Assembly: GCA_014773175.1 (NCBI GenBank)
Contig: VXCM01000912.1
Span: 62,001-126,000, forward strand
Source: Lucifuga dentata
Taxonomy: Eukaryota; Chordata; Actinopteri; Ophidiiformes; Bythitidae
Length of the DNA stretch: 64,000 nt
Direction: 5' to 3'
Shown here: piece after piece, positions 26,991-38,289 of the stretch
How the letters are laid out: each line of letters starts with the position of its first letter
Numbering within the stretch: the first letter of the stretch is position 1
Program-made: the position numbers and the translations under genes
Notes under the pieces: model-generated
What the model was told of the DNA's origin: nothing
The model's input: the letters and a program-made list of their open reading frames with translations, nothing else
Databases searched by the model: none

Positions 26991-29309
26991 TCACGGATTC
27001 AATGCAATACTCAGCCACTGCTTTGTCTTTTCAGCCTCTCTGGTCAGAGATTAGAGAGAGAACCCAAGCACCGATCATCAGCTGTACAAAAACTTGTAGG
27101 TTTATGTCTTGCTATAAGTATATGCCATGTTGACAGAGTTAACATGGTGTCACATATTAGTGGTGGCATGTAATTAGCGAACTCTGGCAAGCTGAGCAAC
27201 AGCTGTGTCCATCAGTGCAGGGAAAACCTTAACCAGCTTAAATGAGATCAATTACGGCTCATCAAAGTGGGAGATTATGGTGGTATGATGTGACATTATC
27301 ATGCCACAACCACACACACACACAGAGCTACCCCCTGTACTGCACAAGTGTTACTAAAACAAACAATAGCATATAATTACACTGTCAACCTGTATGAAAT
27401 AACTTGCTGAAGTAAGTGGAAAAAGAAACTCCTGCAGCTATTTAATCTATTGAATTTCTCATTATAGTTGATGCACCATGTAGATCATTCCAGCAAATCT
27501 AGATAACTGTCCAAGTAATTAGTTCCCTCATAAAGAAACAATCAGTCTATCACCAGTACAGACAGAAAAATATGTTTTTTGTCTGAAGTAACTTACATCC
27601 TCATGCTATACCTCAAGTGTCCCCACACAAACACAAGGACACATGCTAAATTATGGATTAATACGCTGCAACAACCAGGAAGTCAGAGGAATTGATTAAC
27701 CAAGTGTTGAATCATTTATCAAACAATGTCTTTTGCCTGCTAATGCTGAGCTCAGGTACTGATCCGTAGCTTTTCAGGGAGGAAGACTGTCTTTAATCAT
27801 TGGTAAACACCTTAATAAGTTACTACACAGGATGTTTGTTTTGGCACAAGGCCATTAGGAGCTGAAGGGACATCAACTATGATCGGATCTGTGTGAAACA
27901 AGCCAGGTGAAGATGACAGAGCAAAGTTTCACTAATGTTATAGATTTCCTTCTAAGAAATAGATGTTTAAATGAGCATTAAAATCAAATCTAAAACATCT
28001 ACGCACATGGAGCATTTCAAAGTACTGTGCCTGTAATTAATCAGGAAGTAAATGTGTCTGTCATCATGTCAATTTTTAAGACTGCCAGCAACAACAAATG
28101 GTTGAATTTCACAGCAGGCAGAGACAAAAAGTAGGAGGTAGTTACAACTAGTATTTTTGAAAGTTTGGATATTGCATTATAGGATGAAAGTATAAAAGGC
28201 TTGGATGGTGGATTTTGGAGCATTCCACCTTCCTTCAGCCTTCAGTGACACTTGAAGGCTGCCTTTTGTTCTGTAGACCACAATCGCTCTCACTCTGTCC
28301 TCTATAAAGCCAGTGAAACTAGTGACTTAAGATGAAACAGAATATAAAATGTATTTATTTACTTGGGCATTTCACACCAATGTGACCCTATATACAAACA
28401 TTCAAAGGCTATTCCTTCACTTTTCAAGCTCCAGGGCTGAACTTTTGTTTAATTATTAATGCTGGGATGGTAGTTTCTCAACTCCCCCACCCTCAGAGAA
28501 CATATTGCACAGGACATGAATAGCAGCCAAGTTGAATGAGTTGAATGGGTTAGACTTGTAACAAATCAGCCGAGCTGAGACTCAAACTGACATAGTCAAA
28601 GAAGACTTGCTACTTGTATTTGACTTTGACAACAATGACTTGTGACTTGAACCAAACATAATAGCCTTTGCTTGAATGACTAAATTTTTTGCAATTACAA
28701 AATGATTGCGATATGCAGAATCGGTGAATCAACAAGTACAAATGTAAATGCAACAATGTTTAATTTAATTGTTTGCACTTCTCTCTTTTTTTTAGTAGGT
28801 TAGGCTACAGTTGTTTTTAAACATTTTTGATGAAATAATTTAAATTGTCAGCTCAATTGATGTTATAATTTGACAAGTAAAATTCCATGGTACCTAACTA
28901 TTTTGCTTGTAAATGTCATATAGCTACGTATTTAATATATCTGGAAAATGATAAATGTAGGTTTTAAAAAGCATTGATGATTTGTGTAGACTGACGATAC
29001 TAATTATTACTTTTACATTAAATTTGCTGTTGTGTATTTTGACTTGTTTGGGACTCAAAAATCTAAGTTTAAAACTTGTGACTTGACTTTTGACTTGTCT
29101 GTCTTGACCTGAAAGTCCAAAGACTTAAGACCTATTTGTGACCAACTCTCCTAAATAACGTCATTCTGTCTCCACCCTTTTCAGCTCTCTCACCCTCTGT
29201 ATCATTTCATAACTAAATAACTCATGCAGACAGGAATCATTCTGGCTGTAAAACTTCCCAAAAAATTTGCAACAAGGACCTAAAAACACCAATCTAGACA
29301 CCTTCTTAC
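26991..29309. other. Intergenic DNA, nothing recognised
   Basis: AT-rich, with scattered short A/T runs. No coding exon or RNA gene is recognisable. Confidence 0.4.
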
Positions 29310-29530
29310 CTCCACCAAGGATTTATGTGATCACCAGTTGTTTCTTTGTCTGTTAGCAGGGTATTTCGAAAAATTATGGATGGATTTGGGTTCAATTTGG
29401 AAAACAGATAGATAATGTTGAGAGGAAGAAGTGATTTTACAGTATTTTGGAGGTGATCCAGATCATATTCTGGATCATACAGGATCCATTTTGTTGGCCT
29501 TGGCAGAGGTATGAGCTCTCAAAGTGCCCT
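29310..29530 (+). repeat. Dispersed teleost repeat, copy 3 (plus orientation)
   Basis: CCTCCACCAAGGATTTATGTGA, TCTGTTAGCAGGGTATTTCG, GGAGGTGATCCAGATCAT and a terminal GGCAGAGGTATGAGCTCTC fit both ends of the family seen at 7,400-7,862. It is a short internally deleted copy. Confidence 0.5.
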
Positions 29531-31820
29531 CTTGTTTTTTGTTTCCCATTTGAGAGCTCCGTCCTTTTGTGTCCCTTAGGTTTATATAGAAGATCATCAA
29601 TAGTTGCAGATGATCAAATATATACTATCACACTGTTTATATACATGCTGAATTCCATTTTTCTGGAGGTCTCTGTCATGTCTGAATCTCATTCTCTCTG
29701 ATTTATTTTCTCTACAGCCACTTTCTTTCCATTGCTTTCCCATATCTCCAATCCTGTCATTTCTCTCCTCTTCCATCACTTCTATCTTGACAGCTCACTC
29801 AGACAACAGGGTCACCAGGGCAGATGGGCTGTCTGTAAGGGATGAGGATCTCTCCCAGGACTGAATGTATGCAGTCACCTAGACATCCAGTCCCACTCTC
29901 TCACTCCAAAACAGCCAGAGAAGAGTATTTGAGTAGCCTCAGAGGCTGACAGTGAGACAGCTGTGACAGATGCAGCCTGGATGATGCTCCCAGACCTGCC
30001 AGCTGGCAGTGGGAGCCATGAATGAGGATGACTCTGTATTCTGTAATGAAGGATGGCCTCTTGACCCATCATTGTAGTCACCATTGCCACTCAGCTGCAG
30101 CACATGCATTACTGAAGAAAGACTCAAAGATAGGTCTAATGTGAAAATTTGCACATTTATGGGAAGCTAATAGAATATCCTTGCAGAATGAGGCACAGCC
30201 TGGAGGCCTTAACAACAGCAGTATCTTGGTGGACCTGAGCGAATGTGAACCAGACTACAGCACAGAATATATTAAAGTGTTTCCTAGCCTCTTAATTTTG
30301 ACTCCTCTGAAATAAGGAAAGTTATGGACTGTAAGCAAGCCTGTGTAACTTTTGCGAGCATATGAGACGGGATTGAGAGTGAGATCTTTCTTTCTTCTGA
30401 GCTCATAAAACACAAAAAAGACTTCAAATGCAACTTTTCCATTAATATCTGAGGCAATAGTTACCTTTTCTTGAAGAAATCATCTGGCTTTATCCAGTAT
30501 TTGTTGGAAAAAATTGTGAACGATTAAGAGACATTAGAAAGATTTCAAAATACTGAGTTACAGACTTTAAAAGATCCTGTTAGGTCTTTTACTGATAGAT
30601 CAGTTTTTTATATTGTTGTTCTCCCAGATGAGGTGCAATACAGACTATGGTAACTAGACTTACAGGCTATTATGCAACTGCTAATTAAATGATTTATATG
30701 GATACATACATATATGCTCAACTTCTTTATGTGTTTAATGAGTCTGACTTATTGTTGAAAAATAAGTGAACAACTAAACTGAAAATAACTGAATTAATAA
30801 ATCCAGTTGAAGGTCTAGATTTATTAACTACTCAAAATTGAAAGTATAAGCCAAAATATAAGACAGTGCCATTGCGCCATTGCTGTGTAAAAAAAAAATA
30901 CTAATGCAAATAAATATTAATAACAGCAGAAAAATGATACATTTAGATTTACTGGTATTAGTCCATATGTTTAATTTCTGCCTTCACATGCAGAAATTAA
31001 ACAATCATTACTGCTAATTATTCTACTGCGCTTGACAAAATGTAAGAAAGTGCACTGCAGCTTCCTCAAGAACCATTTAGCAGGACAGGATGTATATAAT
31101 CTGACCACTCATCATTTCTGTTGCTATATGATCAGCTGCTATTCATCTTCCACAGTTCAGCAAACCTCCTTTAAAGTGAACCAGAGGCATCACGTGTAGG
31201 CATGGTGAGTCAGCTTGAATGCAGCAGGAATCATCTCACAAAGGTTCATGTGAGTGGTTTCTTAGCCACACACCTTCAGAGTAAAACTGAGGATGTTTAA
31301 GCACTCATTAGCATTCACTAAGTAGCCTTCAGTCCCATGTCAGTCGGTTCATAGATGGTGTTAGGAAGTGTTTCATGGTAATCACTAATGCAGTCCCTGT
31401 ACTTCTGGGCAAAAATTAATTAAACACTCAAAGGGATACTGAGGGATACACTGGTTGTGCTTTTACCCTCTGTAACTGTGTTGTGCTTTTGTGTTCTACT
31501 CGATGCGTGTGCTGGGAGGCTCCTAATTATTTGGCCCCTGCTGGCCCTTTAGTTTAGTTAATAATACATGATTTAGTGCTGCCCCATGCCCATTCAATTC
31601 AAAAATACAATAACATTTACCTAAAGCCACAAAATAAAAAATAAATAAATAAATAAAAGCAAATATAAATTGAGGGAACAGTTGATTTATAAAATAAATA
31701 GAATTAGAATGAAGAGAACGCTAGCTGATTAGCTAGCAAGCACAACGCCATAATTTTCACAATGGGAGCAAGATATACCAATGTAGCTTGCAAGCTAACT
31801 AGCTTGGTTTAGCTTTAGGT
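29531..31820. other. Intergenic DNA, nothing recognised
   Basis: Open frames near 29,875-30,154 (minus) resemble no family I know. An (AAAT)n run lies at about 31,630-31,660. Confidence 0.4.
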
Positions 31821-31825
31821 TAGGC

Positions 31826-31905
31826 AAAAAAACAAAAAAACAAAAAACCAAAAACAACAACAACAACAAAAAAAAAAAAAAAAAANAAAAAAAAAAAAAA
31901 AAAAG
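31826..31905. repeat. A-rich tract with single N
   Basis: An A/C-rich stretch runs into an A homopolymer with an N at 31,886. Confidence 0.8.
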
Positions 31906-31984
31906 TAGCCATTAAACAACTAGCCATTATTCAAAATACATCATATTCCCTAAATTTCTACACTGTAAATAGACTCTTCTGAAT

Positions 31985-32105
31985 ATGCTATATATATATC
32001 TATATATAGATATATATATACACACACACATACATATATACCGGTATATGTATATACATACAGTATATATATGTACATATGTGTATGTGTGCGAGTGTTT
32101 ATATA
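31985..32105. repeat. TA/CA/GTAT compound simple repeat
   Basis: TATATA, TATCTATATATAGATA and ACATAC units alternate. The Tyr/Ile-rich frames across it are artefacts. Confidence 0.85.
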
Positions 32106-32546
32106 TAAAATGTGTTTGCACAGTGACAAAACGTGTTAATTTCAGTTGTCAAGTTGTCAAGGCAAAATTTCAGGCGGCAGTTACATTTGGTTGTTACAAG
32201 GTTTTGTTTAAAAAACACCTAAAATGCTGCATATTACCATAGGGAAAAAATCCCAAAACAAAAACACCAAACAATTGTATATTTGGTGCAAAGTTTGTGA
32301 TGATATGAGCCAGAAACATATGGAGCAGCAGATTTTTAAAAAGTAGAACAATTTATTGTGAAAATGCACCCAAGCCTTCTAAAAGCTGATATTACTAGTA
32401 AGTACAACAAGTGAAAAAATTATACACTTAAATGTATTTAAACATATCACAGTATGATGGTGCTAGTCATATACTTTCCATAACTGCTTAGAAGCATACC
32501 TGGCTAGTGTTGATGAGTTGATTTTAATGTCAATACTGTGTGTGGG

Positions 32547-32594
<48 letters not shown>

Positions 32595-32610
32595 CTGTTT
32601 TTTTCCTCAG
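32547..32610 (+). promoter_or_regulatory. Microsatellite-built polypyrimidine tract and 3' splice site
   Basis: About 60 nt of almost pure pyrimidine, mainly (CT)n with one G, runs straight into TTTTTTTCCTCAG and the exon at 32,611. The simple repeat therefore serves as the polypyrimidine tract. Confidence 0.65.
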
Positions 32611-32670
32611 TTGATGATTTCTTGGAGGTTTTGGTCTCCAGGCAGCCAAATGACTTTCCTGAGGACTTTG
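32611..32670 (+). CDS. Unrecognised gene, visible exon 1
   Basis: 60 nt with 2 nt completing an upstream codon and 1 nt carried over. Encodes DDFLEVLVSRQPNDFPEDF. Donor TTTG|GTATGT. Confidence 0.55.
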
Positions 32671-33655
32671 GTATGTCAACATTTAATGTATCAAAAATTT
32701 CATCTCAAGACACATCTCTCAGTGTTATTTAAGTAAATTGGAATTTAATCATAAATAAAACAGCATTTTTTTTTTCTCAGATGAGGTCTTGGCTGACTTT
32801 GACCTTGACTTACTGCTGACCCCTGATGGATCCACTGGTAAGTGCACTTTTTTGACACAATACCTGTACAAAATAATTTGATTTCACAGAGACTAATCTC
32901 ATTGTTTTAAATTGAAGGACTAAATCTTAGTTCGGTGCTCAAATTGAAATTAAATCTGGCTCTATTTTTTCAAATCAGACAGACGCATCGTCCAGTGGAA
33001 GGAAGTCAGTGCACTGTCTGACCTCAAAGATTCCCCTGTCTCCAGCCTACCTATGGAGCATCCATCATCCTCTCATTATTCACCAACCATCATGCACCAT
33101 AGCACAATACAGGTAAAAGGATTGGAACAGTACATTTCACATGGGATGTTGAGAGATAGAAGTCCTATTACAACTCCCTGCGTAACACATACCATTGTGA
33201 AGTCAGATGCCCTCCATCAGGGGACCATCCTCCAGCCAGCTGTTCAGGTTTCATTCTACCCACTAGTCCAGATCTCAAGGAAGAGGCCAATGATTGACCC
33301 AACAGTTTGGAACAGTATGACGAACACAGGACATCAAGAGATAAGAGTCCCATTGCAGCTCCCTGCAGGCTATGTCCTTCCCATAACGCCTACCCCTATG
33401 ATGCCATACACCCTCCATCAGGGGACCATCCTCCAGCCAGATATCCAGGTACCAGTACAACCACCAGCCCAGACCTCAAGGAAGAGGCCAAGGATGGATC
33501 CAATGGTTTGGAGTAATGCTGTACACATGGGACACCAAGAAGTAGGAGTCCGATTTCAACTCCCTGCTTTCAGTGTCCTTCCTGTCATGCCTATCCCTGT
33601 GAATCCATACACCCTCTATCAGGGGACACCCACCAGCCAGGTGTACAGGTTCTAG
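32611..33655 (+). CDS. Unrecognised gene, 3' part: acidic exons plus 67-aa tandem repeats
   Basis: Three exons (32,611-32,670; 32,781-32,837; 32,979-33,655) have clean AG acceptors and GT donors, and every intron is in phase 1. The visible product is about 264 residues. The first two exons are acidic and hydrophobic (DDFLEVLVSRQPNDFPEDF; DFDLDLLLTPDGS). The third starts RRIVQWKEVSALSDLKDSP and passes into repeats of exactly 201 bp. Each repeat carries LHQGTILQP, a basic SRKRPRMDP-like motif, VW, GHQE and QLP...VLP. The basic motif looks like a nuclear localisation signal and the acidic part like an activation region, so a nuclear cofactor role is conceivable (inference only). The 5' exons were not found; the start lies upstream of 32,611. 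I recognise no family. Confidence 0.6.
32781..32837 (+). CDS. Unrecognised gene, visible exon 2
   Basis: 57 nt, phase 1 at both ends. Encodes (D)EVLADFDLDLLLTPDGST. Acceptor TTTTTTCTCAG, donor ACTG|GTAAGT. Confidence 0.6.
32979..33655 (+). CDS. Unrecognised gene, last exon
   Basis: Starts after CAAATCAG and ends with TAG at 33,653-33,655. It encodes about 225 residues, including the 67-residue repeats (diverged unit from about 33,019; clear units 33,220-33,420 and 33,421-33,621; broken unit from 33,622). The single long open frame across whole repeat units supports coding. Confidence 0.65.
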
Positions 33656-33710
33656 TCTACCCACCAGTCCAGACATAAAGGAAGAGGCCAAGGAAGGACT
33701 CAACAATCAA
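33019..33710 (+). repeat. 201-bp coding tandem repeat (about 3.4 units)
   Basis: The landmark GGGGACCATCCTCCAGCC begins at 33,220 and 33,421 and recurs with a 1-bp deletion at 33,622, so the period is exactly 201 bp (67 codons). The segment before 33,220 (ACTCCCTGC, CACATGGGA) is a more diverged unit. Confidence 0.85.
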
Positions 33711-33788
33711 AGACCCCACTTGCCTGAAGCAATTCAGCACTGGTCGTCTTCTTCTCTCTCTCTCGTTTTTTTTTTTTCATAATATTTT

Positions 33789-33794
33789 AATAAA
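33789..33794 (+). promoter_or_regulatory. Poly(A) signal of the unrecognised gene
   Basis: AATAAA lies 134 nt after the TAG stop. It supports 33,655 as the real gene end on the plus strand. Confidence 0.65.
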
Positions 33795-34232
33795 ATATTG
33801 AAAATTTATGTCAAATCTATGTGCTCATTTAGGCTGCAGTATTAGTTATGTCTGTGATGGACCACAAAAATAAAACGGCATCCTCATCACCAAAATTACA
33901 ACACAACAATAGAAGCTGCTAATACTGATTATTACTATTTTGGTGACTGACAGATCCTTATACTAGTACTGCTAATACATATTCAAAAATGGGGATTGCA
34001 TAAACAGTAACTATTTCACCTCTGGATTATGGGTCTGGAATAAAGTTAACTGAATTGAAGTAGAACAAACAAAATGTTCAAAAACCCAATATATTTCCAA
34101 AATAAGCAAGAAAATCCAATTAAAAGTAAACTGTTGACAGCAGGCTGAACTGGTGGTTTCTAATCTATTCTTGTTTTGTATGTAATAAAGAAGCTGAAAA
34201 CAGATAAATGGGACTTAAAAGAGAAATTAGGC

Positions 34233-34235
<3 letters not shown>

Positions 34236-34281
<46 letters not shown>
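34236..34281. repeat. (GA)n microsatellite
   Basis: About 22 GA units. Confidence 0.9.
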
Positions 34282-34284
<3 letters not shown>

Positions 34285-34488
34285 TTAACATTCTCCATCT
34301 AATTTCTATCATTATGTCTTCATAATGATATAACCTTCACATTTATTATAAAATGTGTTGCTAAGCTGATGCATCAGAGTTCACTGGAGTAATATTTCCT
34401 CCTATGTGCAGTTCTTTAGTCATAAAAGGCACAGTCCATTTAGTTATTTCAGTTTTTAGATGTATTATTATGTCAAAAGGCATCTATC

Positions 34489-34536
34489 TGCATGGGCAAC
34501 ATGCAGATGCCTGCAGATGCATGCAGATGCCTGCGA
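34489..34536. repeat. Short minisatellite (CATGCAGATGCCTGCAGATG units)
   Basis: ATGCAGATGCCTGC-type units of about 8-18 bp repeat several times in 48 bp. Confidence 0.7.
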
Positions 34537-36049
34537 ACAGGGCAAGGACTCATTATGTGTAAAGCATGTATGATTGTGGGAGCAACGTGAGTAAAAGACA
34601 GCTCATCTCCATTCTGTCACCTAAGTGAAAATGCTAAAAACAACAGAGAAATTATTACCAAGGAGTGGTAGTAGTGATGCAGCAGCAAAATAAACTGAAG
34701 ATCTAACAAGTATTAATATAGCTGTGTGCAAACAGTTGAGGAGGGGGAGGAGATGGGGTGAGGACTGATTAGAAAAAGGAGACAAGGAAATAGAAGAGGT
34801 GCACTACAAAAATCAAAGCAAGGAGAGGAGACTAGGGAAGATGAGGAGTTATGGAGAACATGGAGCCTACTGGTGAAGAGGAGGGAGGATGAATGAAGAC
34901 ACGCACAGGGTGTGGACAACAGCGATTAATCAATATCTCTGACCTCTTTGCAGAAAAAGTGACATGTCACACCATGAATCATGCTGTGTCATGACCACTG
35001 TCTCCGCTAATTCACTGCTGAGAGAAACACACATTCACAGTGTGTGTGAACAGGACTGTACCGCTACAAATGCTGTTCAAACATCATATGCCAGATTTTT
35101 GCCCCATATCAGCAAACCATTCAATTTAAAGGGAGCTCAGAGACCTAGACTGTCATAGCAGTGTGTGAGGTGTCTGAAATCAAAATCAATCAATCTCTCA
35201 ATGTGGGAATTCTTTCTTTACATAAATCACATTGGAAGAGGTGAAAAGTTGGAATAAAAAGTTACATTATCTTTTGAATCTATGCAGCTGAGTAGACAAG
35301 TACTTATCAAAAATATAATAAAAGAAAACAGAAAAAAAGTTCTCATCAAAAATAAATACACAATTCGAAAGAAAGGAAAGCTTCAGAGCCTTCATGACTA
35401 TTTTTCCATCCTCTGCTACCTCATATATATCTCATGTTGTTTCTTTGGTCTGTGAGGATCAAGAGGAAGTTCAATATTAGTTCAGAGATTATAAATGAAA
35501 GAGGCAAAATGAGCACATTGTGAAATGGTCTTTCTATCAGTCAATGAGACACTTGCACTGTCATTAAATGAAAACTAGCCAATTCCAACTCTGCCTTTTG
35601 AGAATGTGTCATTAAAATCTGCTTATCTTAACGAAGGGTTTCAGCTTCAGTGGAGAAGCAACTTGAGATGATAATGTCTTTAATGACGTGGCAGCTATTC
35701 TGTACATATTATAAAGTCATTCTGCAAAGGTGATTTGAAGTTGCAGGGAATATTCAGCTCCAGTTAATAGTTTCGATTCATGAAGCTCACACAAACAGAA
35801 CCAAAGAACTGAGAGAAATGAATTAGAAATGAAAATGGAAATGTGCCTGAAAAGTACTCTTATGCAAGATGAGAGTATTAAGACATATAATCTGTGCTCT
35901 TGCTGCTGAAGATTCTGTATCAAGAATCTTTTGGTGCTCGCCACACTCCATCTGAAATAATACATGTAATCAATCGACTTACATTTTACCTTTGAAGCTT
36001 GATTATCATAGCAGGGTGTGAGGTGTCTGAAGTCAAAAGGATGAACCAG

Positions 36050-36390
36050 GATGAGGGTTTTGCATGTCCTTTAGACAGATATCTGTACTGCCTGTGGACC
36101 CTTGAGTTCAGCTATTATTTCTATGTCCCACCTGAAAAACTGGAAATGTAGCTGTATATGCCTTGGGATCAAGAATTCACAGTTCTCTTTTATCTGGGTT
36201 TAGAAGTGGGAATAGCTGATTCAAGCATCATTTGAGTTTAGAGAAAGGACTATACCTTCTGAAGTTACAAAGATATAAATAAGGATGTCATCTGCAAAAA
36301 GATAGACATTTATGAAGAAAACTGACAGAGCTTTGAGGTCGATGAAAAACTGTGACAAACACTGATGTTTTTTTGTTTTTTTTTTAAATG
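36050..36390 (-). mobile_element. Degraded LINE reverse-transcriptase fragment
   Basis: The minus-strand frame reads VYLFADDILIYI, the (Y/F)ADD catalytic box of non-LTR reverse transcriptase. A frame-shifted block LLNPDKRELLI follows, as in CR1/L2/Rex-type LINEs (LNxDKTEVL...). Several frameshifts and stops make it a fossil. Confidence 0.45.
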
Positions 36391-37840
36391 ATGTGTTCCA
36401 TCTCTGAGTCATACAGTGAAAAAAAAATGTTGTGGTCAGCTGTGATGAAGTACCTTAGTGAGTACAGTGTTCTTCATTCAGACTTCACTTTCTCTTTTTC
36501 AATCCCCACTCACACATTGACACACTTTGAGATTTTAAGCACCATTCAAGATACCCACCCCACACATTCACAATGTTATATTTCTGACTCATGCACATTA
36601 CTGCACTTCTTTGGTGGTAATGTGTGTTTAGTGCGTGTTTCTTATTTTGTGACATTGTTTCAGCCAGTTTGCCACAGCACATCTTTGGAAATATCACCTT
36701 TCGAGATAACATTACTGGCCAAGATATTATTTTATACAGAAAGAGAAGTACTGGAAGTATTGAAATACAGTATACAAAGTAATGGATATACAGCCTGAGT
36801 GGGCAAATGGCCCACATTTTATCTCGTTCGGAGGTGGATTTATATCTATTGTATTTTTTGAGAAAAACAATATTTGTTTCCTCATGAAGCATACAATGTT
36901 CAAGAGGAAATTTGCCATTGCATATTCCTTATCCTTACACATAATAATTGGTTGAAGACCATACTGTGGTAATTATAGCGAGTTCTATTATTGTCAATGG
37001 AATTCAGTGTACTGTATATGTGTTCCTTAGACTACAATAGAGCTATGTGCACTTCTAATTTGCATAAAATGGTTTTGCGATTAACAAGGCATTTTTTCCA
37101 TTTACAAATGACAGGCCTAATTATGATTCCTGAAGGTCTACAGTATATTCTCTAATGAAGCATATTACATGACTCAAAGATCTAGCTCAGTTACAGTTAT
37201 GGCAAGCCATGAAATCTAAAACACCAAACACCATTGTCATCTCGTATTCAAGTCCTGCTTTATAAACTAATGAGTCTGAGCCAGGAGTGTTTGCATATAA
37301 ATCACTGACTGGAAGAAGTAATTATATTTCCTCACATTTTACTTTGTGAAATTGATCATAAAAGATTGATGACATCTTACAATTTGTCTTCACACTTTCT
37401 GAAAGGCAATTAATTCTAATAATTTGAACTCATTCTATTGTAAGAGAATGATAAAATAATTACGAAATATTTTGTACTTTTATTAAATAACCCCTATGTA
37501 CAAATATATTCATTACAGGACATGTAAAATAGTACATCTCAACATAATTTAAATGGCTTTGGGTGCATTTAGTACAAATATCCAAACTCCACTATGGTAG
37601 CTATGTACACAACATTGAGTAAACACACGTGAGAAATTAGAGTTTCATTCCAGCATTGCAACATTTTTGTCAAGGTTTTCCTCTTTGATTGCTCATGATT
37701 TCTTACTTGCCACATTTACTTTTGTCAAGACTTTAACACGCTCATGTAAACCTTAAAACTGAGAAACGGCTTCAAGCCCACCAGAAAGCATACAATCATG
37801 CAATTCCCTGAGAAGTGCTATCACATCATTTACTTTGGCA
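36391..37840. other. Intergenic or 3' flanking DNA
   Basis: Overlapping plus- and minus-strand frames of about 135 codons near 36,388-36,892 are AT-driven and show no recognisable domain. The part near 37,850 is probably mgat5b 3' UTR. Confidence 0.35.
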
Positions 37841-37844
37841 GCCA

Positions 37845-37850
37845 TTTATT
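37845..37850 (-). promoter_or_regulatory. Candidate poly(A) signal of mgat5b
   Basis: AATAAA on the minus strand, 176 nt past the mgat5b stop. Another AATAAA is at 37,479-37,484. Confidence 0.45.
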
Positions 37851-38025
37851 GTAAGATTTTGCACAATGGCAGAGTCCCAGATGATAGGTAAGGGAATAAA
37901 ATCATAACTATGTTGTTTATGTATTATTTTACCACAGAATCTCCTAGTCCCACATTGGGGAGAGACTGCTCTATGATTGGCTCTAGTGTGATATTTGTTG
38001 GGAGTCTCTGTTTCACCCCCCCTGG

Positions 38026-38289
38026 TCATAGGCAGTCCCTGCACAGCGCCACCTGGCCGGTGCGATAGTCCCTGCAGGGGCAGAGGCGCTGGTATNGCAG
38101 TCCCTGCACAGCGCCACCTGGCCGGTGCGATAGTCCCTGCAGGGGCAGAGGCGCTGGTATTTGGCACTGGAGCTGGCACAGCTGAAGAGCAGGGGATCCT
38201 GCTGCAGGCTACATTCACCATGTTCTGCTGAGAATGCAGGGAAGAGGTGGTTCATCTCTGATTCCATCCCCTCACACTGGAAATGCAGC
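38026..38289 (-). CDS. mgat5b: mgat5b visible exon 10 (last), disrupted by assembly duplication
   Basis: Encodes LHFQCEGMESEMNHLFPAFS to CPCRDYRTGQVALCRDCL-TGA. As assembled, 38,032-38,095 and 38,097-38,160 are identical 64-bp copies around an N at 38,096, and direct translation shifts frame after the first CRDC. Removing one copy plus the N leaves 199 nt that read in frame to the expected MGAT5B stop. Confidence 0.92.

Larger units (their letters stand above)
33800..36049. other. Intergenic DNA with simple repeats only
   Basis: It holds a (GA)n tract (about 34,236-34,281), a minisatellite (about 34,489-34,536) and purine-rich DNA (about 34,735-34,900). I see no gene. Confidence 0.4.

Noticed and set aside
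33168..33706. Minus-strand frames opposite the repeat-bearing exon
   Set aside because: They mirror the 201-bp repeats on the other strand and lack splice sites or a poly(A) signal; the plus strand has all of these.
36388..36892. Overlapping 135-136-codon frames on both strands
   Set aside because: AT-rich composition, no domain, no splice context; a degraded LINE lies next to it. Probably chance.
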